DNA of 64,000 bases, taken from NCBI RefSeq assembly GCF_016908325.1, contig NZ_JAFBDR010000016.1, forward strand, positions 1-64,000, given 5' to 3'. The position numbers and the translations under genes are program-made. Within the stretch, counting starts at the first letter, position 1. Each line of letters opens with the position of its first letter. This stretch comes from Aquibacillus albus (GTDB lineage Bacteria; Bacillota; Bacilli; Bacillales; Amphibacillaceae). The notes below the pieces were generated by a model, which ran no database searches, was not told the origin of the DNA, and saw only the letters and a program-made list of their open reading frames with translations. Below, piece after piece: positions 9,896 to 18,962 of the stretch.

Positions 9896-10777
9896 ATGGC
9901 AGATAAAGAAAGAGTCTTATTAGTGGATGGCATGGCATTATTATTTAGAGGCTTTTATGCTACAGCTTTTACAGGTAATTTTATGATAAATAGTAAGGGT
10001 GTTCCAACAAATGGAATTTTTGGTTTTTTAAATTATTTTACGAATGCAATAGAAACGTTTTCTCCTGATTACGTTATTTGTTGCTGGGATATGGGTAGTA
10101 AAACTTTTAGAAATGACATGTACCCAGAATACAAATCTAACCGAGGGGAGCCGCCAGTCGAATTAATTCCTCAATTTGATATAATAAAGGAAGTTATCCA
10201 TGCCTTTGATGTACCAAACATCGGTGTACCGGGTTATGAAGCGGATGACTGCATTGGAACGCTTTCAAAGCATTTATGTGAAGAGAAAGAAGTAGTTATT
10301 CTCACAGGTGACAAAGATATGCTACAGCTTGTTGAGCCCAATATTTCTGTTTCAATTATGAAAAAAGGACAAGGGAATTATCATATATATAATGAAGAAA
10401 CTTTTTACGAGCAAACAGGTCTTTTCCCCGAACAAATAGTTGACATTAAAGGCTTAATGGGTGATTCTTCTGACAATTATCCAGGAGTTAAAGGTATTGG
10501 TGAGAAAACGGCCTTAAAGTTAATTCAGGCATACGGTACAATTGACAAAGTACTCGATAACTTGGATCAATTGTCAAAAGGGATGCAGAAGAAGATTGAT
10601 GAAAACATGGAAATGCTTCAATTGTCAAGAAACTTAGCTAAAATCCATTGTGATGTTCCATTGGAATGTCAATTAGATAAGGCTTGTTGGAACATAAACA
10701 ATGATAAAGTTTTAAACAAAATGAAAGAGCTTGAATTTAAAAATCCTTCTAGATGGATGGTTAAGGTTGCTCATTAA
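9896..10777 (+). CDS. 5'-3' exonuclease, FEN/PolI N-terminal domain type (YpcP-like)
   Basis: A 293-residue stand-alone homologue of the 5' nuclease domain of DNA polymerase I, expected to process flaps or RNA primers. Acidic metal-binding blocks are intact: LLVDGMALLFRGF at 8-20, GYEADDCIGTL near 113, LTGDKDMLQL near 135, and GDSSDNYPGVKGIGEKTA near 188 with the helix-hairpin-helix. I chose ATG 9896 (GGGTAGGT upstream) over the longer frame from 9845, whose first 17 residues look unlike the family. It lies 37 bp from the kinase gene's nearest upstream frame, with no clear terminator between. Confidence 0.9.
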   Translation: MADKERVLLVDGMALLFRGFYATAFTGNFMINSKGVPTNGIFGFLNYFTNAIETFSPDYVICCWDMGSKTFRNDMYPEYKSNRGEPPVELIPQFDIIKEVIHAFDVPNIGVPGYEADDCIGTLSKHLCEEKEVVILTGDKDMLQLVEPNISVSIMKKGQGNYHIYNEETFYEQTGLFPEQIVDIKGLMGDSSDNYPGVKGIGEKTALKLIQAYGTIDKVLDNLDQLSKGMQKKIDENMEMLQLSRNLAKIHCDVPLECQLDKACWNINNDKVLNKMKELEFKNPSRWMVKVAH

Positions 10778-10832
10778 TTTTTTAGGATAAATGTTCCCTT
10801 CTTCAGATAGACTAACTGTTGGAGGTGTTAAA

Positions 10833-10973
10833 ATGAGTGCAAAAAATAATATTCGTCAAAAAGGAAGAAATCGCTCTAGTGTAAATCCTCAAGGTTTATC
10901 CGAAGATGTTGCTGATCAACGTCCGAAATCAGAGCTGGAGGACAATGCAAAACAATCGAATACAAAAAGATAA
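10833..10973 (+). CDS. sspL: Small acid-soluble spore protein SspL
   Basis: A 46-residue, very polar, Lys/Arg/Asn-rich protein. Its NPQG centre and SELEDNAKQSNTKR end closely match what I recall of Bacillus SspL (KTELEERAKKSNTKR end). Such minor SASPs are made in the forespore. The ATG at 10833 is preceded by GGAGGTG at the right distance; the longer open frame from 10791 has no ribosome site. It is followed at once by a strong terminator. Confidence 0.85.
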   Translation: MSAKNNIRQKGRNRSSVNPQGLSEDVADQRPKSELEDNAKQSNTKR

Positions 10974-11006
10974 ATGATGTAAAGGAAACAAATCATTAAC
11001 AAAATG

Positions 11007-11057
11007 CCGACCGATGTGGGCCCAAAAGGGAATAGGGTACAGCGGTCGGTTCTTTTT
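11007..11057 (+). terminator. Terminator after sspL
   Basis: CCGACCG (11007-11013) pairs with CGGTCGG (11043-11049), followed by TTCTTTTTAATTTT. It lies 34 bp after the sspL stop and separates it from the CHY zinc-finger gene. Confidence 0.8.
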
Positions 11058-11166
11058 AATTTTAATCAAGGATCTTTTTCGTATTATTCATTGTTTTTTA
11101 TCATTACAGTTAACACATAATGCGCAGCAAAAGAAAACGGCCGTAATCAAAAAGGAGAGGATCCGG

Positions 11167-11493
11167 ATGGAAAAAGAATTAAAGGTACATGGATCTATAA
11201 AAGATAACCAAACTAGGTGTACACATTATCATGGTCAAACAGATATTATCGCCATTAAGTTTGCATGCTGTAATAGGTATTATCCATGCTATAAATGTCA
11301 TGAGGAAAGTGAAGGTCATCCAATACAAACGTGGAAACAAAGTGATTTTCATCAAAAAGCAATACTATGTGGTAATTGTAAAACGGAGCTTCGAATATCA
11401 GAATATTTAAACTGTAATAATCGATGCTTAAGATGTTCTGCTCCGTTTAACCCAGGTTGTTCTAACCATTACCATTATTATTTTCAACTATAA
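11167..11493 (+). CDS. CHY zinc-finger protein
   Basis: A 108-residue cysteine/histidine-rich protein. The order C-x-H-Y (TRCTHYHG near 18), CCNRYYPCYKCH near 36, CGNCKTEL near 79, and CNNRCLRCSAPFNPGCSNHYHYYF at the end matches the CHY zinc-finger family, which binds three zinc ions in eukaryotic relatives. Bacterial members have no proven role that I know of. The ATG at 11167 follows AAAGGAGAGG; the upstream extension of the frame runs back through the sspL terminator and is rejected. It converges on gltC with a 15-bp gap. Confidence 0.85.
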   Translation: MEKELKVHGSIKDNQTRCTHYHGQTDIIAIKFACCNRYYPCYKCHEESEGHPIQTWKQSDFHQKAILCGNCKTELRISEYLNCNNRCLRCSAPFNPGCSNHYHYYFQL

Positions 11494-11508
11494 TTGAAAA
11501 ATTAGATA

Positions 11509-12411
11509 TTATTGAAATTGCTGGAGTACAGAGAAAAAGTCTTTTACAAAGTTATAAAAAACCTTTTCAGACGGTGCAAGGTTCCTGTGCTTCGGAATAA
11601 TGATACCTACTGTCCTTCTTAATTGTGGACTTTCTATTGCTACTTTTTTCGTATAACGAGATAAGGTTTCGCCAAATGCACTTTCAGGTAACAAGGTAAT
11701 ACCAATTCCTGCTGAAACAAGTCCTTTAATCGCATCAAGGTCTTCACCTTCAGATGTAACAATTGGTTGAAATCCTGCTTGTTTACACCCGTCTATAGCT
11801 AGCTTATGAAGGATGTATCCTTTAGGGAAAAGAACAAATGGTTCATTACGAAGATCACGCAAGTTAATACTCTTCCTTTCTGATAAAGGATGGGAAGCAG
11901 GGATAAGTGCACTTAAATTTTCTGAGAATAAAATATCACCTTTGATGTCTATTTGATCTGTAGGTACAGGACCTAAAAAAGCCAAATCGATATCTCTATT
12001 TTTAACAGATTCAATTAAAAAGTTATAGGAACCTTGTCGTAATTGAAAGGCCACCTTTGGAAATTTTTCCTTAAATTCAGAAATGACAGTAGGTAGTAAT
12101 TGACTAGCCAAACTAGTAGGAAATCCAATTTTAATCGTACCTCGTTCTGGATCTAAGTATTCGTCTATTTGTTTTCTTGCATGATCAATTGCTTTCATTG
12201 CAGTTGTTGTGTGGGTGAAAAAGATTTTTCCTATCTGTGTTAATTTAACATTTCGCCCTTCTCGCTCAAATAAAGAAACTCCTAATTCAGCCTCCAAATT
12301 TGCTATTTGTCTACTAATTGCTGATTGTGCGACATGTAGGTTGGCGGCTGCTTCAGAAACGTGTTCTCTTTCTGCAACTTCCATAAAATATCGTAACTGT
12401 CTTAATTCCAT
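11509..12411 (-). CDS. gltC: LysR-family activator of glutamate synthase, GltC
   Basis: A 300-residue LysR-type regulator: winged HTH at about 1-60 (FMEVAEREHVSEAAANLHVAQSAISRQ), then a periplasmic-binding-protein-like effector domain. It is divergent from gltA and the gap holds a perfect ATCTCA-AAA-TGAGAT dyad, the known GltC-type site of Bacillus. GltC activates gltAB according to 2-oxoglutarate and glutamate. Assignment rests on family, divergent position and site together. Confidence 0.9.
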   Translation of the reverse strand: MELRQLRYFMEVAEREHVSEAAANLHVAQSAISRQIANLEAELGVSLFEREGRNVKLTQIGKIFFTHTTTAMKAIDHARKQIDEYLDPERGTIKIGFPTSLASQLLPTVISEFKEKFPKVAFQLRQGSYNFLIESVKNRDIDLAFLGPVPTDQIDIKGDILFSENLSALIPASHPLSERKSINLRDLRNEPFVLFPKGYILHKLAIDGCKQAGFQPIVTSEGEDLDAIKGLVSAGIGITLLPESAFGETLSRYTKKVAIESPQLRRTVGIIIPKHRNLAPSEKVFYNFVKDFFSVLQQFQ

Positions 12412-12434
12412 TTTAAACCACTCCTATACAAACC

Positions 12435-12449
12435 ATCTCAAAATGAGAT
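12435..12449. promoter_or_regulatory. GltC-type operator (perfect 15-bp dyad)
   Basis: ATCTCA, a 3-bp AAA centre and TGAGAT form a perfect inverted repeat in the gltC-gltA divergent gap. It corresponds to the ATCTCA...TGAGAT dyad I recall for B. subtilis GltC. It lies about 22 bp upstream of the gltA -35 box and 24 bp from the gltC start, so it can serve both activation and autorepression. A weaker second half-site (AATCTATA) lies at 12456-12463. Confidence 0.8.
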
Positions 12450-12470
12450 AACTTTAATCTATATTATATA

Positions 12471-12499
12471 TTGTTTGGATGAATAAGAAAACCTACAAT
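12471..12499 (+). promoter_or_regulatory. gltA promoter
   Basis: TTGTTT (12471-12476) and TACAAT (12494-12499) with a 17-bp spacer form a good sigma-A promoter. Transcription would begin near 12506, giving a leader of about 40 nt before gltA. Confidence 0.65.
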
Positions 12500-12547
12500 A
12501 GAAATAAGACACCTTAAAAGTTATATAGTAAACGGGGGCGTATAAGT

Positions 12548-15500
12548 ATGAGTTACAATAAGATGCCTAAATCGCAAGGGCTATACCGTCCTGAATTCGA
12601 GCATGATGCATGTGGAATCGGTTTATATGCTCATATGAAAGGTCACGCTACACATGACATTGTAAAAAAAGGATTACAAATGTTATGCCAATTAGACCAC
12701 CGTGGTGGTCAGAGTGACCCGAATACAGGAGACGGTGCTGGAATTATGGTTCAAATACCAGACGGTTATTTTCGTAAAGTTTGCTCAGATATAAACTTAC
12801 CGGAAAAAGGCCGTTATGGTGTAGGAATGGTATTCTTTTCAAACAACGACAAAGAGAGAGAGAAAATTGAAACTTATGTAAATGAACTAATTGAGCAAGA
12901 AGGACAGCAGTTATTAGGCTGGAGAAGTGTGCCTACAGATGAAAGCAAGGTAGGTGCTGATGCACAAGAAACTGCTCCAGTAGTTCGCCAAGTATTTATC
13001 GGTGCTGCTGAAGACTTAACAGATGAACTAGCTTTTGAAAGAAAGCTATATATTATTAGAAAACAGGCTGAAAATTGGGCGAATGAGCAGGAAATGCGTT
13101 TTTATTTTGCTAGTCTTTCTAACAGAACAATTGTCTACAAAGGTTTATTAACTCCTACTCAAGTAGATGAGTTCTATCTAGATTTGCAGGATGAAGATTT
13201 TGTATCTGCATTTTCGCTTGTACACTCGCGATTCAGTACAAATACATTCCCTAGCTGGGAAAGAGCCCATCCAAACCGATACCTCATTCACAATGGCGAA
13301 ATTAACACAATGAGAGGGAATATCAACTGGATGAGAGCTCGTGAACAACAATTTGTTTCTGAAGCTTTCGGAGATGACTTAGAAAAAGTACTTCCAATTT
13401 TAAACGCAGATGGAAGTGACTCTTCTACACTGGATAATGCACTTGAATTCTTTACTTTAGCGGGGAGAAAACCTGCTCATGCAGCGATGATGTTAATACC
13501 AGAGCCGTGGAAGAATAATCCACATATAAGCAAAGAAAAAAGAGCTTTCTATGAGTATCATAGCTGTCTAATGGAACAGTGGGATGGACCTACTTCTATT
13601 ACGTTTACAGACGGTAAACAAATAGGAGCAATCTTAGATCGTAATGGTTTACGTCCTGCTCGATATTATGTAACAAAAGACGACTATATTATCTACTCTT
13701 CTGAAGTTGGCGTCGTTGACGTGGAGGAAGAGAATGTTTTATATAAAGATCGTTTGAGTCCGGGTAAAATGCTATTAGTTGATTTGGAAGAAGGTCGGAT
13801 TATTTCAGACGAAGAAATAAAAAAAGAAGTATCAGGAGAGCAGCCTTACCAACAATGGTTAGATGATAAATTAGTAAAATTAGATAGTGAAATTGTATCA
13901 ACCCAAGAAAAAGCGGTGGAAGATTTATTAACGAAACAAAAAGCTTTTGGATATACAACAGAGGATATAGAGAAATATCTGATTCCGCTTGTAACGGGTG
14001 GTAAAGATCCGATTGGTGCGATGGGGAATGATACACCTTTAGCAGTTCTTTCTGATCGTTCACAATCATTGTTTAATTATTTCAAACAATTGTTTGCACA
14101 GGTAACAAATCCACCAATTGATGCATATAGAGAGCAAATTGTGACATCAACAATGACACTGCTCGGACCAGAGGGTAATATACTGCACCCGGATGAAGGA
14201 AACTGTCACCGAATTCAGTTGGAGACGTTTGTATTATCAAACAAACAATTAATGGATTTAAAATCAAATAAATACAATGGTTTTACTAGTGAAACCATTG
14301 ATACACTATTCACTGAAAATTTAAATGAAGGTCTAGAAAAAGTCTTTGCCCAGTCAGAAAAGGCCATTGATGAGGGTGCTAATCTATTAATCTTGTCAGA
14401 CCGAAATATGACAGAAAATGAGGTTCCAATTCCTGCTTTACTAGCTGTTAGCAGCCTTCACCAGCACCTTGTACGAAAAGGAGTTCGTACAAAAGTAAGT
14501 ATAATTATTGAGTCTGGTGAAACGAGAGAGGTTCATCATTTCGCAGCTTTATTAGGATATGGTGTTGACGCCATAAACCCATATTTAGCTTTTGAATCAT
14601 ATCGTAATCAAATTGAGCAAGGAAATCTTACATTCTCTTATGAAGAAGCAGTTCAAAAATACATCGATGCCGTAACAGAAGGCGTCGTTAAAGTAATGTC
14701 TAAAATGGGAATTTCAACAGTACAAAGTTACCGAGGTGCTCAAATTTTTGAAGCAATCGGGATTAGTAAAGAGGTTATTGATCAACACTTTACTGGAACA
14801 GCTTCACAGATTGATGGTATCGGAATAGATACAATTGCTAAGGAAGCAATTACGCGTCATAAAGTCGGCTATGAGGATGAAGTAAGTAAAACGCTGGAAC
14901 CTGGTAGTGACTTTCAATGGAGAAAAACAGGAGAGCATCATGCGTTTAATCCAAAAACGATTCATACGTTACAATGGGCTTGTCGAAGAGGGGACTACAA
15001 CCTATTTAAGGAATTCTCAAAGGCAGCTGATGAAGAACGATTAGGCTTTTTACGTAACTTGTTTGCATTTAATTCAAATAATTCTATTCCTGTTGAAGAA
15101 GTGGAATCTGTTGATTCAATCGTAAAACGGTTTAAAACTGGCGCAATGTCATTTGGATCATTAAGCAAAGAAGCACATGAGGCTCTTGCAATTGCAATGA
15201 ACCGAATTGGCGGTAAAAGTAACAGTGGTGAGGGTGGAGAAGACCCTAACCGTTACATCGTTGATGAAAATGGTGATTTAAGACGTAGTGCAATTAAACA
15301 GATAGCATCTGGTCGTTTTGGCGTGAAAAGCCATTACCTTGTAAACGCTGATGAGTTACAAATTAAGATGGCTCAAGGTGCGAAACCAGGTGAAGGAGGT
15401 CAGTTGCCAGGTAAGAAGGTATATCCTTGGGTTGCTGACGTTCGTGGCTCAACACCAGGTGTTGACTTAATTTCACCACCTCCACACCATGACATTTATT

Positions 15501-17101
15501 CTATCGAAGACTTATCACAATTAATTCACGATTTAAAGAATGCAAATCGTGACGCTAGAATTAGCGTTAAATTAGTTGCGAAAGCAGGAGTAGGTACAAT
15601 TGCTGCTGGTGTAGCAAAAGGTAACGCAGATGTTATTTCTGTTGTGGGTTATGACGGTGGAACTGGAGCATCTCCAAAGACAAGTATTAAGCACACTGGT
15701 CTACCGTGGGAGTTAGGTGTTGCTGAGGCACATCAAACACTAATGCTCAATGGATTAAGAGACCGTGTTATTCTAGAAACCGATGGTAAGCTTCTAACTG
15801 GTAAAGATGTAGCAATGGCAGCTTTACTTGGAGCAGAAGAGTTTGGTTTTGCTACGGCACCTTTAGTGGTTCTTGGCTGTGTAATGATGCGAGTTTGTCA
15901 TATGGATACATGTCCTGTTGGGGTAGCGACACAGAACCCAGAATTGCGTAAAAAATTCACGGGTGATCCAGATCACATTGTTAATTATATGCGATTTGTT
16001 GCTCAAGAATTGCGTGAAATCATGGCTGAACTTGGATTTAAATCTGTCGATGATATGGTAGGACGTACAGATGTTTTAGCTGTAAGTGATAGGACCAAGT
16101 CACATTGGAAAGCAAAAGACTTAGACTTATCTAAATTGTTATATCAACCAGAAGGCCAACGTACGTTCCGTGTCCCACAAGATCATAAAATAGATCAATC
16201 ACTTGATATCACACGTATTTTACCTGCTGTTCAACAGGCAATCGAAACACAACAAAAAGTTGATGTATCTTTCCCGATTAGAAACATTGATCGTGTAACA
16301 GGTACGATTGTTGGTAGTGAAATTTCAAAACGATATGGTGAAGAGGGCCTTCCAGAGGATACGATTACTTTACGGTTTGTAGGTTCTGCAGGACAAAGTT
16401 TTGGTGCCTTTATTCCTAAAGGTATGACAATGTTATTGACCGGTGATGCAAATGATTATGTTGGTAAAGGATTATCCGGAGGTAAGATTGTTGTTTCATC
16501 ACCGAAAGAATCCACAATTACAGCAAGTAAGAATGTTATAGCCGGTAATGTTTCCTTCTATGGTGCAACAGGTGGCGAAGCATATATTAATGGCTCTGCA
16601 GGTGAGCGTTTTGCTGTTCGTAATAGTGGTGCTAATGTAGTTGTGGAAGGCATTGGCGACCATGGTTGTGAATATATGACAGGCGGACGTGTAGTAATAT
16701 TAGGTGAAGTTGGCAAGAACTTTGCTGCCGGAATGTCCGGAGGAATTGCCTATGTTTTAGCTGATGAGGTAGAAAACTTTAAAGATTTAACAAACACAGA
16801 AATGATTGAGTTTGAATCTTTAACTGATGCGGAAGAAGTAAATAAATTAAAAGAAATGATCCAAAAGCACGTAGCTTATACCAATAGTAGTAAAGCTAAG
16901 GCAACTCTTGAAAACTGGGAAGCTTCTGTTGCTAAATTTGTTAAAGTAATACCGAAAGATTACAAGTTTATGCTGAACCAAATTCAATCATTTATTGAAG
17001 CTGGCGAATCAGAAGACCAAGCACAAATGAGTGCATTCGAAGCAAAAAATTATAATAAAGAAGTTCCTGTCAAAAAGGAAAAAGAAGTTATCGTACAGTA
17101 A
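12548..17101 (+). CDS. gltA: Glutamate synthase large subunit
   Basis: A 1517-residue class II amidotransferase that makes two glutamates from glutamine and 2-oxoglutarate. A 21-residue propeptide precedes catalytic Cys22 in DACGIG. The central and FMN domains follow, with SKEAHEALAIAMNRIGGKSNSGEGGED near 870 and VKLVAKAGVGTIAAGVAKG near 1010. The 3Fe-4S cysteines are Cys1111, Cys1117 and Cys1122. The C-terminal beta-helix is rich in GG and GN repeats. It is full length, in an operon with gltB 16 bp downstream, and controlled from the GltC site. Confidence 0.98.
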   Translation: MSYNKMPKSQGLYRPEFEHDACGIGLYAHMKGHATHDIVKKGLQMLCQLDHRGGQSDPNTGDGAGIMVQIPDGYFRKVCSDINLPEKGRYGVGMVFFSNNDKEREKIETYVNELIEQEGQQLLGWRSVPTDESKVGADAQETAPVVRQVFIGAAEDLTDELAFERKLYIIRKQAENWANEQEMRFYFASLSNRTIVYKGLLTPTQVDEFYLDLQDEDFVSAFSLVHSRFSTNTFPSWERAHPNRYLIHNGEINTMRGNINWMRAREQQFVSEAFGDDLEKVLPILNADGSDSSTLDNALEFFTLAGRKPAHAAMMLIPEPWKNNPHISKEKRAFYEYHSCLMEQWDGPTSITFTDGKQIGAILDRNGLRPARYYVTKDDYIIYSSEVGVVDVEEENVLYKDRLSPGKMLLVDLEEGRIISDEEIKKEVSGEQPYQQWLDDKLVKLDSEIVSTQEKAVEDLLTKQKAFGYTTEDIEKYLIPLVTGGKDPIGAMGNDTPLAVLSDRSQSLFNYFKQLFAQVTNPPIDAYREQIVTSTMTLLGPEGNILHPDEGNCHRIQLETFVLSNKQLMDLKSNKYNGFTSETIDTLFTENLNEGLEKVFAQSEKAIDEGANLLILSDRNMTENEVPIPALLAVSSLHQHLVRKGVRTKVSIIIESGETREVHHFAALLGYGVDAINPYLAFESYRNQIEQGNLTFSYEEAVQKYIDAVTEGVVKVMSKMGISTVQSYRGAQIFEAIGISKEVIDQHFTGTASQIDGIGIDTIAKEAITRHKVGYEDEVSKTLEPGSDFQWRKTGEHHAFNPKTIHTLQWACRRGDYNLFKEFSKAADEERLGFLRNLFAFNSNNSIPVEEVESVDSIVKRFKTGAMSFGSLSKEAHEALAIAMNRIGGKSNSGEGGEDPNRYIVDENGDLRRSAIKQIASGRFGVKSHYLVNADELQIKMAQGAKPGEGGQLPGKKVYPWVADVRGSTPGVDLISPPPHHDIYSIEDLSQLIHDLKNANRDARISVKLVAKAGVGTIAAGVAKGNADVISVVGYDGGTGASPKTSIKHTGLPWELGVAEAHQTLMLNGLRDRVILETDGKLLTGKDVAMAALLGAEEFGFATAPLVVLGCVMMRVCHMDTCPVGVATQNPELRKKFTGDPDHIVNYMRFVAQELREIMAELGFKSVDDMVGRTDVLAVSDRTKSHWKAKDLDLSKLLYQPEGQRTFRVPQDHKIDQSLDITRILPAVQQAIETQQKVDVSFPIRNIDRVTGTIVGSEISKRYGEEGLPEDTITLRFVGSAGQSFGAFIPKGMTMLLTGDANDYVGKGLSGGKIVVSSPKESTITASKNVIAGNVSFYGATGGEAYINGSAGERFAVRNSGANVVVEGIGDHGCEYMTGGRVVILGEVGKNFAAGMSGGIAYVLADEVENFKDLTNTEMIEFESLTDAEEVNKLKEMIQKHVAYTNSSKAKATLENWEASVAKFVKVIPKDYKFMLNQIQSFIEAGESEDQAQMSAFEAKNYNKEVPVKKEKEVIVQ

Positions 17102-17117
17102 GAAAGGAGAGAGGAAT

Positions 17118-18614
17118 ATGGGAAAAGCAACAGGTTTTATGGAAATTAAGCGTGAAGAAGCTCAAGAAAGAGATCCTTTAACACGCTTGCATGATTGGAA
17201 AGAATATTCTGCTCCTTTCTCTGACGAAGTGATGAGCAGACAAGGAGCTCGCTGCATGGACTGCGGCACTCCTTTCTGTCACATTGGAATGGAGATAAAT
17301 GGAGCAGCTTCAGGATGTCCTATTTATAACTTAATTCCAGAGTGGAATGATTTAGTATATAAAGGGAAATGGAAAGAAGCATTAGATCGTCTAATGCAAA
17401 CGAATAATTTTCCTGAATTTACAGGAAGAGTTTGTCCAGCACCTTGTGAAGGTTCATGTACAGTAGCCATTTCAGATCCTGCTGTAGCAATTAAAAATAT
17501 AGAGCAAGCAATAATTGACAAAGGATTTGAAAATGGATGGATTAAACCAAGAATTCCTCAAAGACGTTCAGGTAAAAAGGTTGCCATCGTTGGATCTGGT
17601 CCTGCTGGGCTTGCTGGCGCTGATCAGTTAAATCAGGCAGGACATTCGGTTACTGTTTATGAGCGTGCTGATCGAATTGGCGGATTACTGACGTACGGTA
17701 TCCCTAACATGAAGCTTGATAAAGATGTTGTTGAGCGTCGAGTTCGTTTGTTAGAGCAAGAAGGAATTGAGTTTGTTACGAATACGGAAGTAGGGAAAGA
17801 TATCACTGCTGACGAATTGAAAGAAAAATTTGATTCTGTCATCTTATGTACGGGAGCCCAAAAGCATCGTGACTTAGTTATTGAAGGACGTGAAGCAGAG
17901 GGCGTTCATTTCGCTATGGATTACTTGACTTTGGCTACAAAAAGTTTATTAGATTCTAACTTTGAGGATGGTAATTATATTGACGCAAAAGGTAAAGATG
18001 TCATTGTAATTGGAGGCGGTGATACTGGTGCAGACTGTATTGCGACATCACTTCGTCAAGAAGCTAAAAGCGTTACTCAGTTTGGTAAGCACCCACAATT
18101 ACCGATGGCACGTACTTCTAATAATATGTGGCCAGAGTACCCTCATGTGTTTTCACTAGAATATGCACATAAAGAGGCGAAAGAAAAATTTGGTGAGGAT
18201 ATACGTCAATACTCTATCCAAACAAAGAAGTTTGTAGCAGATGAAAATGGTAAGTTAAAAGAATTGCATACAGTGGAAATGAAAAAAGTAAGAGATGAAA
18301 ATGGAATGTTTGTTTATGAAGAAGTTCCAGGTACAGAAAAGGTTTGGCCTGCGCAATTAGTTCTGATTGCTATTGGGTTTGAAGGTGCAGAACAACCAGT
18401 ATTAAAGCATTTTGGAGTAGATACTAATAATCGCAGAGTAAACGCTGAGTATGGTGACTTCTCTACGAATGTAGAAGGTGTCTTTGCAGCTGGTGATGCG
18501 CGACGTGGTCAGAGCTTGATTGTTTGGGCGATTAATGAGGGAAGAGAAGTTGCCTACACAGTTGATCAGTATTTAATGGGCAAATCAACTTTACCTACAG
18601 TAAATGCCATGTAA
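17118..18614 (+). CDS. gltB: Glutamate synthase small subunit
   Basis: A 498-residue NADPH:FAD/Fe-S subunit that feeds electrons to GltA. N-terminal cysteines for two 4Fe-4S clusters are Cys46, Cys49 and Cys54 in CMDCGTPFC, then CPIYNLIPEW and CPAPCEGSC. The FAD fold is VAIVGSGPAGLAGA near 156 and the NADPH fold is VIVIGGGDTGADC near 295. The ATG at 17118 follows AAGGAGAGAGG; the frame open from 17031 overlaps gltA and is not used. A terminator follows. Confidence 0.97.
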   Translation: MGKATGFMEIKREEAQERDPLTRLHDWKEYSAPFSDEVMSRQGARCMDCGTPFCHIGMEINGAASGCPIYNLIPEWNDLVYKGKWKEALDRLMQTNNFPEFTGRVCPAPCEGSCTVAISDPAVAIKNIEQAIIDKGFENGWIKPRIPQRRSGKKVAIVGSGPAGLAGADQLNQAGHSVTVYERADRIGGLLTYGIPNMKLDKDVVERRVRLLEQEGIEFVTNTEVGKDITADELKEKFDSVILCTGAQKHRDLVIEGREAEGVHFAMDYLTLATKSLLDSNFEDGNYIDAKGKDVIVIGGGDTGADCIATSLRQEAKSVTQFGKHPQLPMARTSNNMWPEYPHVFSLEYAHKEAKEKFGEDIRQYSIQTKKFVADENGKLKELHTVEMKKVRDENGMFVYEEVPGTEKVWPAQLVLIAIGFEGAEQPVLKHFGVDTNNRRVNAEYGDFSTNVEGVFAAGDARRGQSLIVWAINEGREVAYTVDQYLMGKSTLPTVNAM

Positions 18615-18623
18615 AAAGATAAT

Positions 18624-18659
18624 AAAGGTCTAACCTAGATGATCGGTTAGACCTTTTTA
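18624..18659 (+). terminator. Terminator of gltAB
   Basis: AAAGGTCTAACC (18624-18635) and GGTTAGACCTTT (18645-18656) form a perfect 12-bp stem with a 9-nt loop and trailing T residues. Confidence 0.9.
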
Positions 18660-18710
18660 TTTGTATAGTAAATTATAAAATGTCTGGCTTGTGGATAAAT
18701 GGTGTAGGTT

Positions 18711-18867
18711 AGCGACGTCCAGCTCCAGCGCCCAGCGACTAGTGAGACTTCCCTCACCTCCGTACGATAAGTCAACATCGGTTCACTTCGTTCACCGTGT
18801 TTCCTTTATCTCCTGCGGTTCAGTCCAGTCCATACGTCGCTACCAGGGCGCTTGCGCTTTTGTTCTT
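18711..18867. repeat. Probable dispersed intergenic repeat with inverted ends
   Basis: This stretch is clearly richer in G+C than its surroundings and non-coding. Its ends are inverted copies: AGCGCCC (18727-18733) against GGGCGCT (18846-18852), and AGCGACGT (18711-18718) against ACGTCGCT inside the 3' part. Near the centre, CGGTTCACTTCGTTCACCG is a partial palindrome. The block AGCTCCAGCGCC...GGGCGCTTGCGCTTTT resembles a multicopy intergenic element I recall from Bacillaceae genomes. Only one clear copy is in this window, so the repeat status cannot be shown here. The rest of the 18660-18962 gap holds nothing recognisable. Confidence 0.55.
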
Positions 18868-18962
18868 TACTTAAACTTTTATGAAATAAAGGAAATACAT
18901 AATGTTTGTTGAATAAATAATACATTCTAAATTAATGATTTTACGTAATAGGAGGCTTGCAT

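Noticed and set aside
11014-11166. N-terminal extension of the CHY zinc-finger gene
   Set aside because: The frame runs through the sspL terminator and lacks a ribosome site; AAAGGAGAGG directly precedes ATG 11167.
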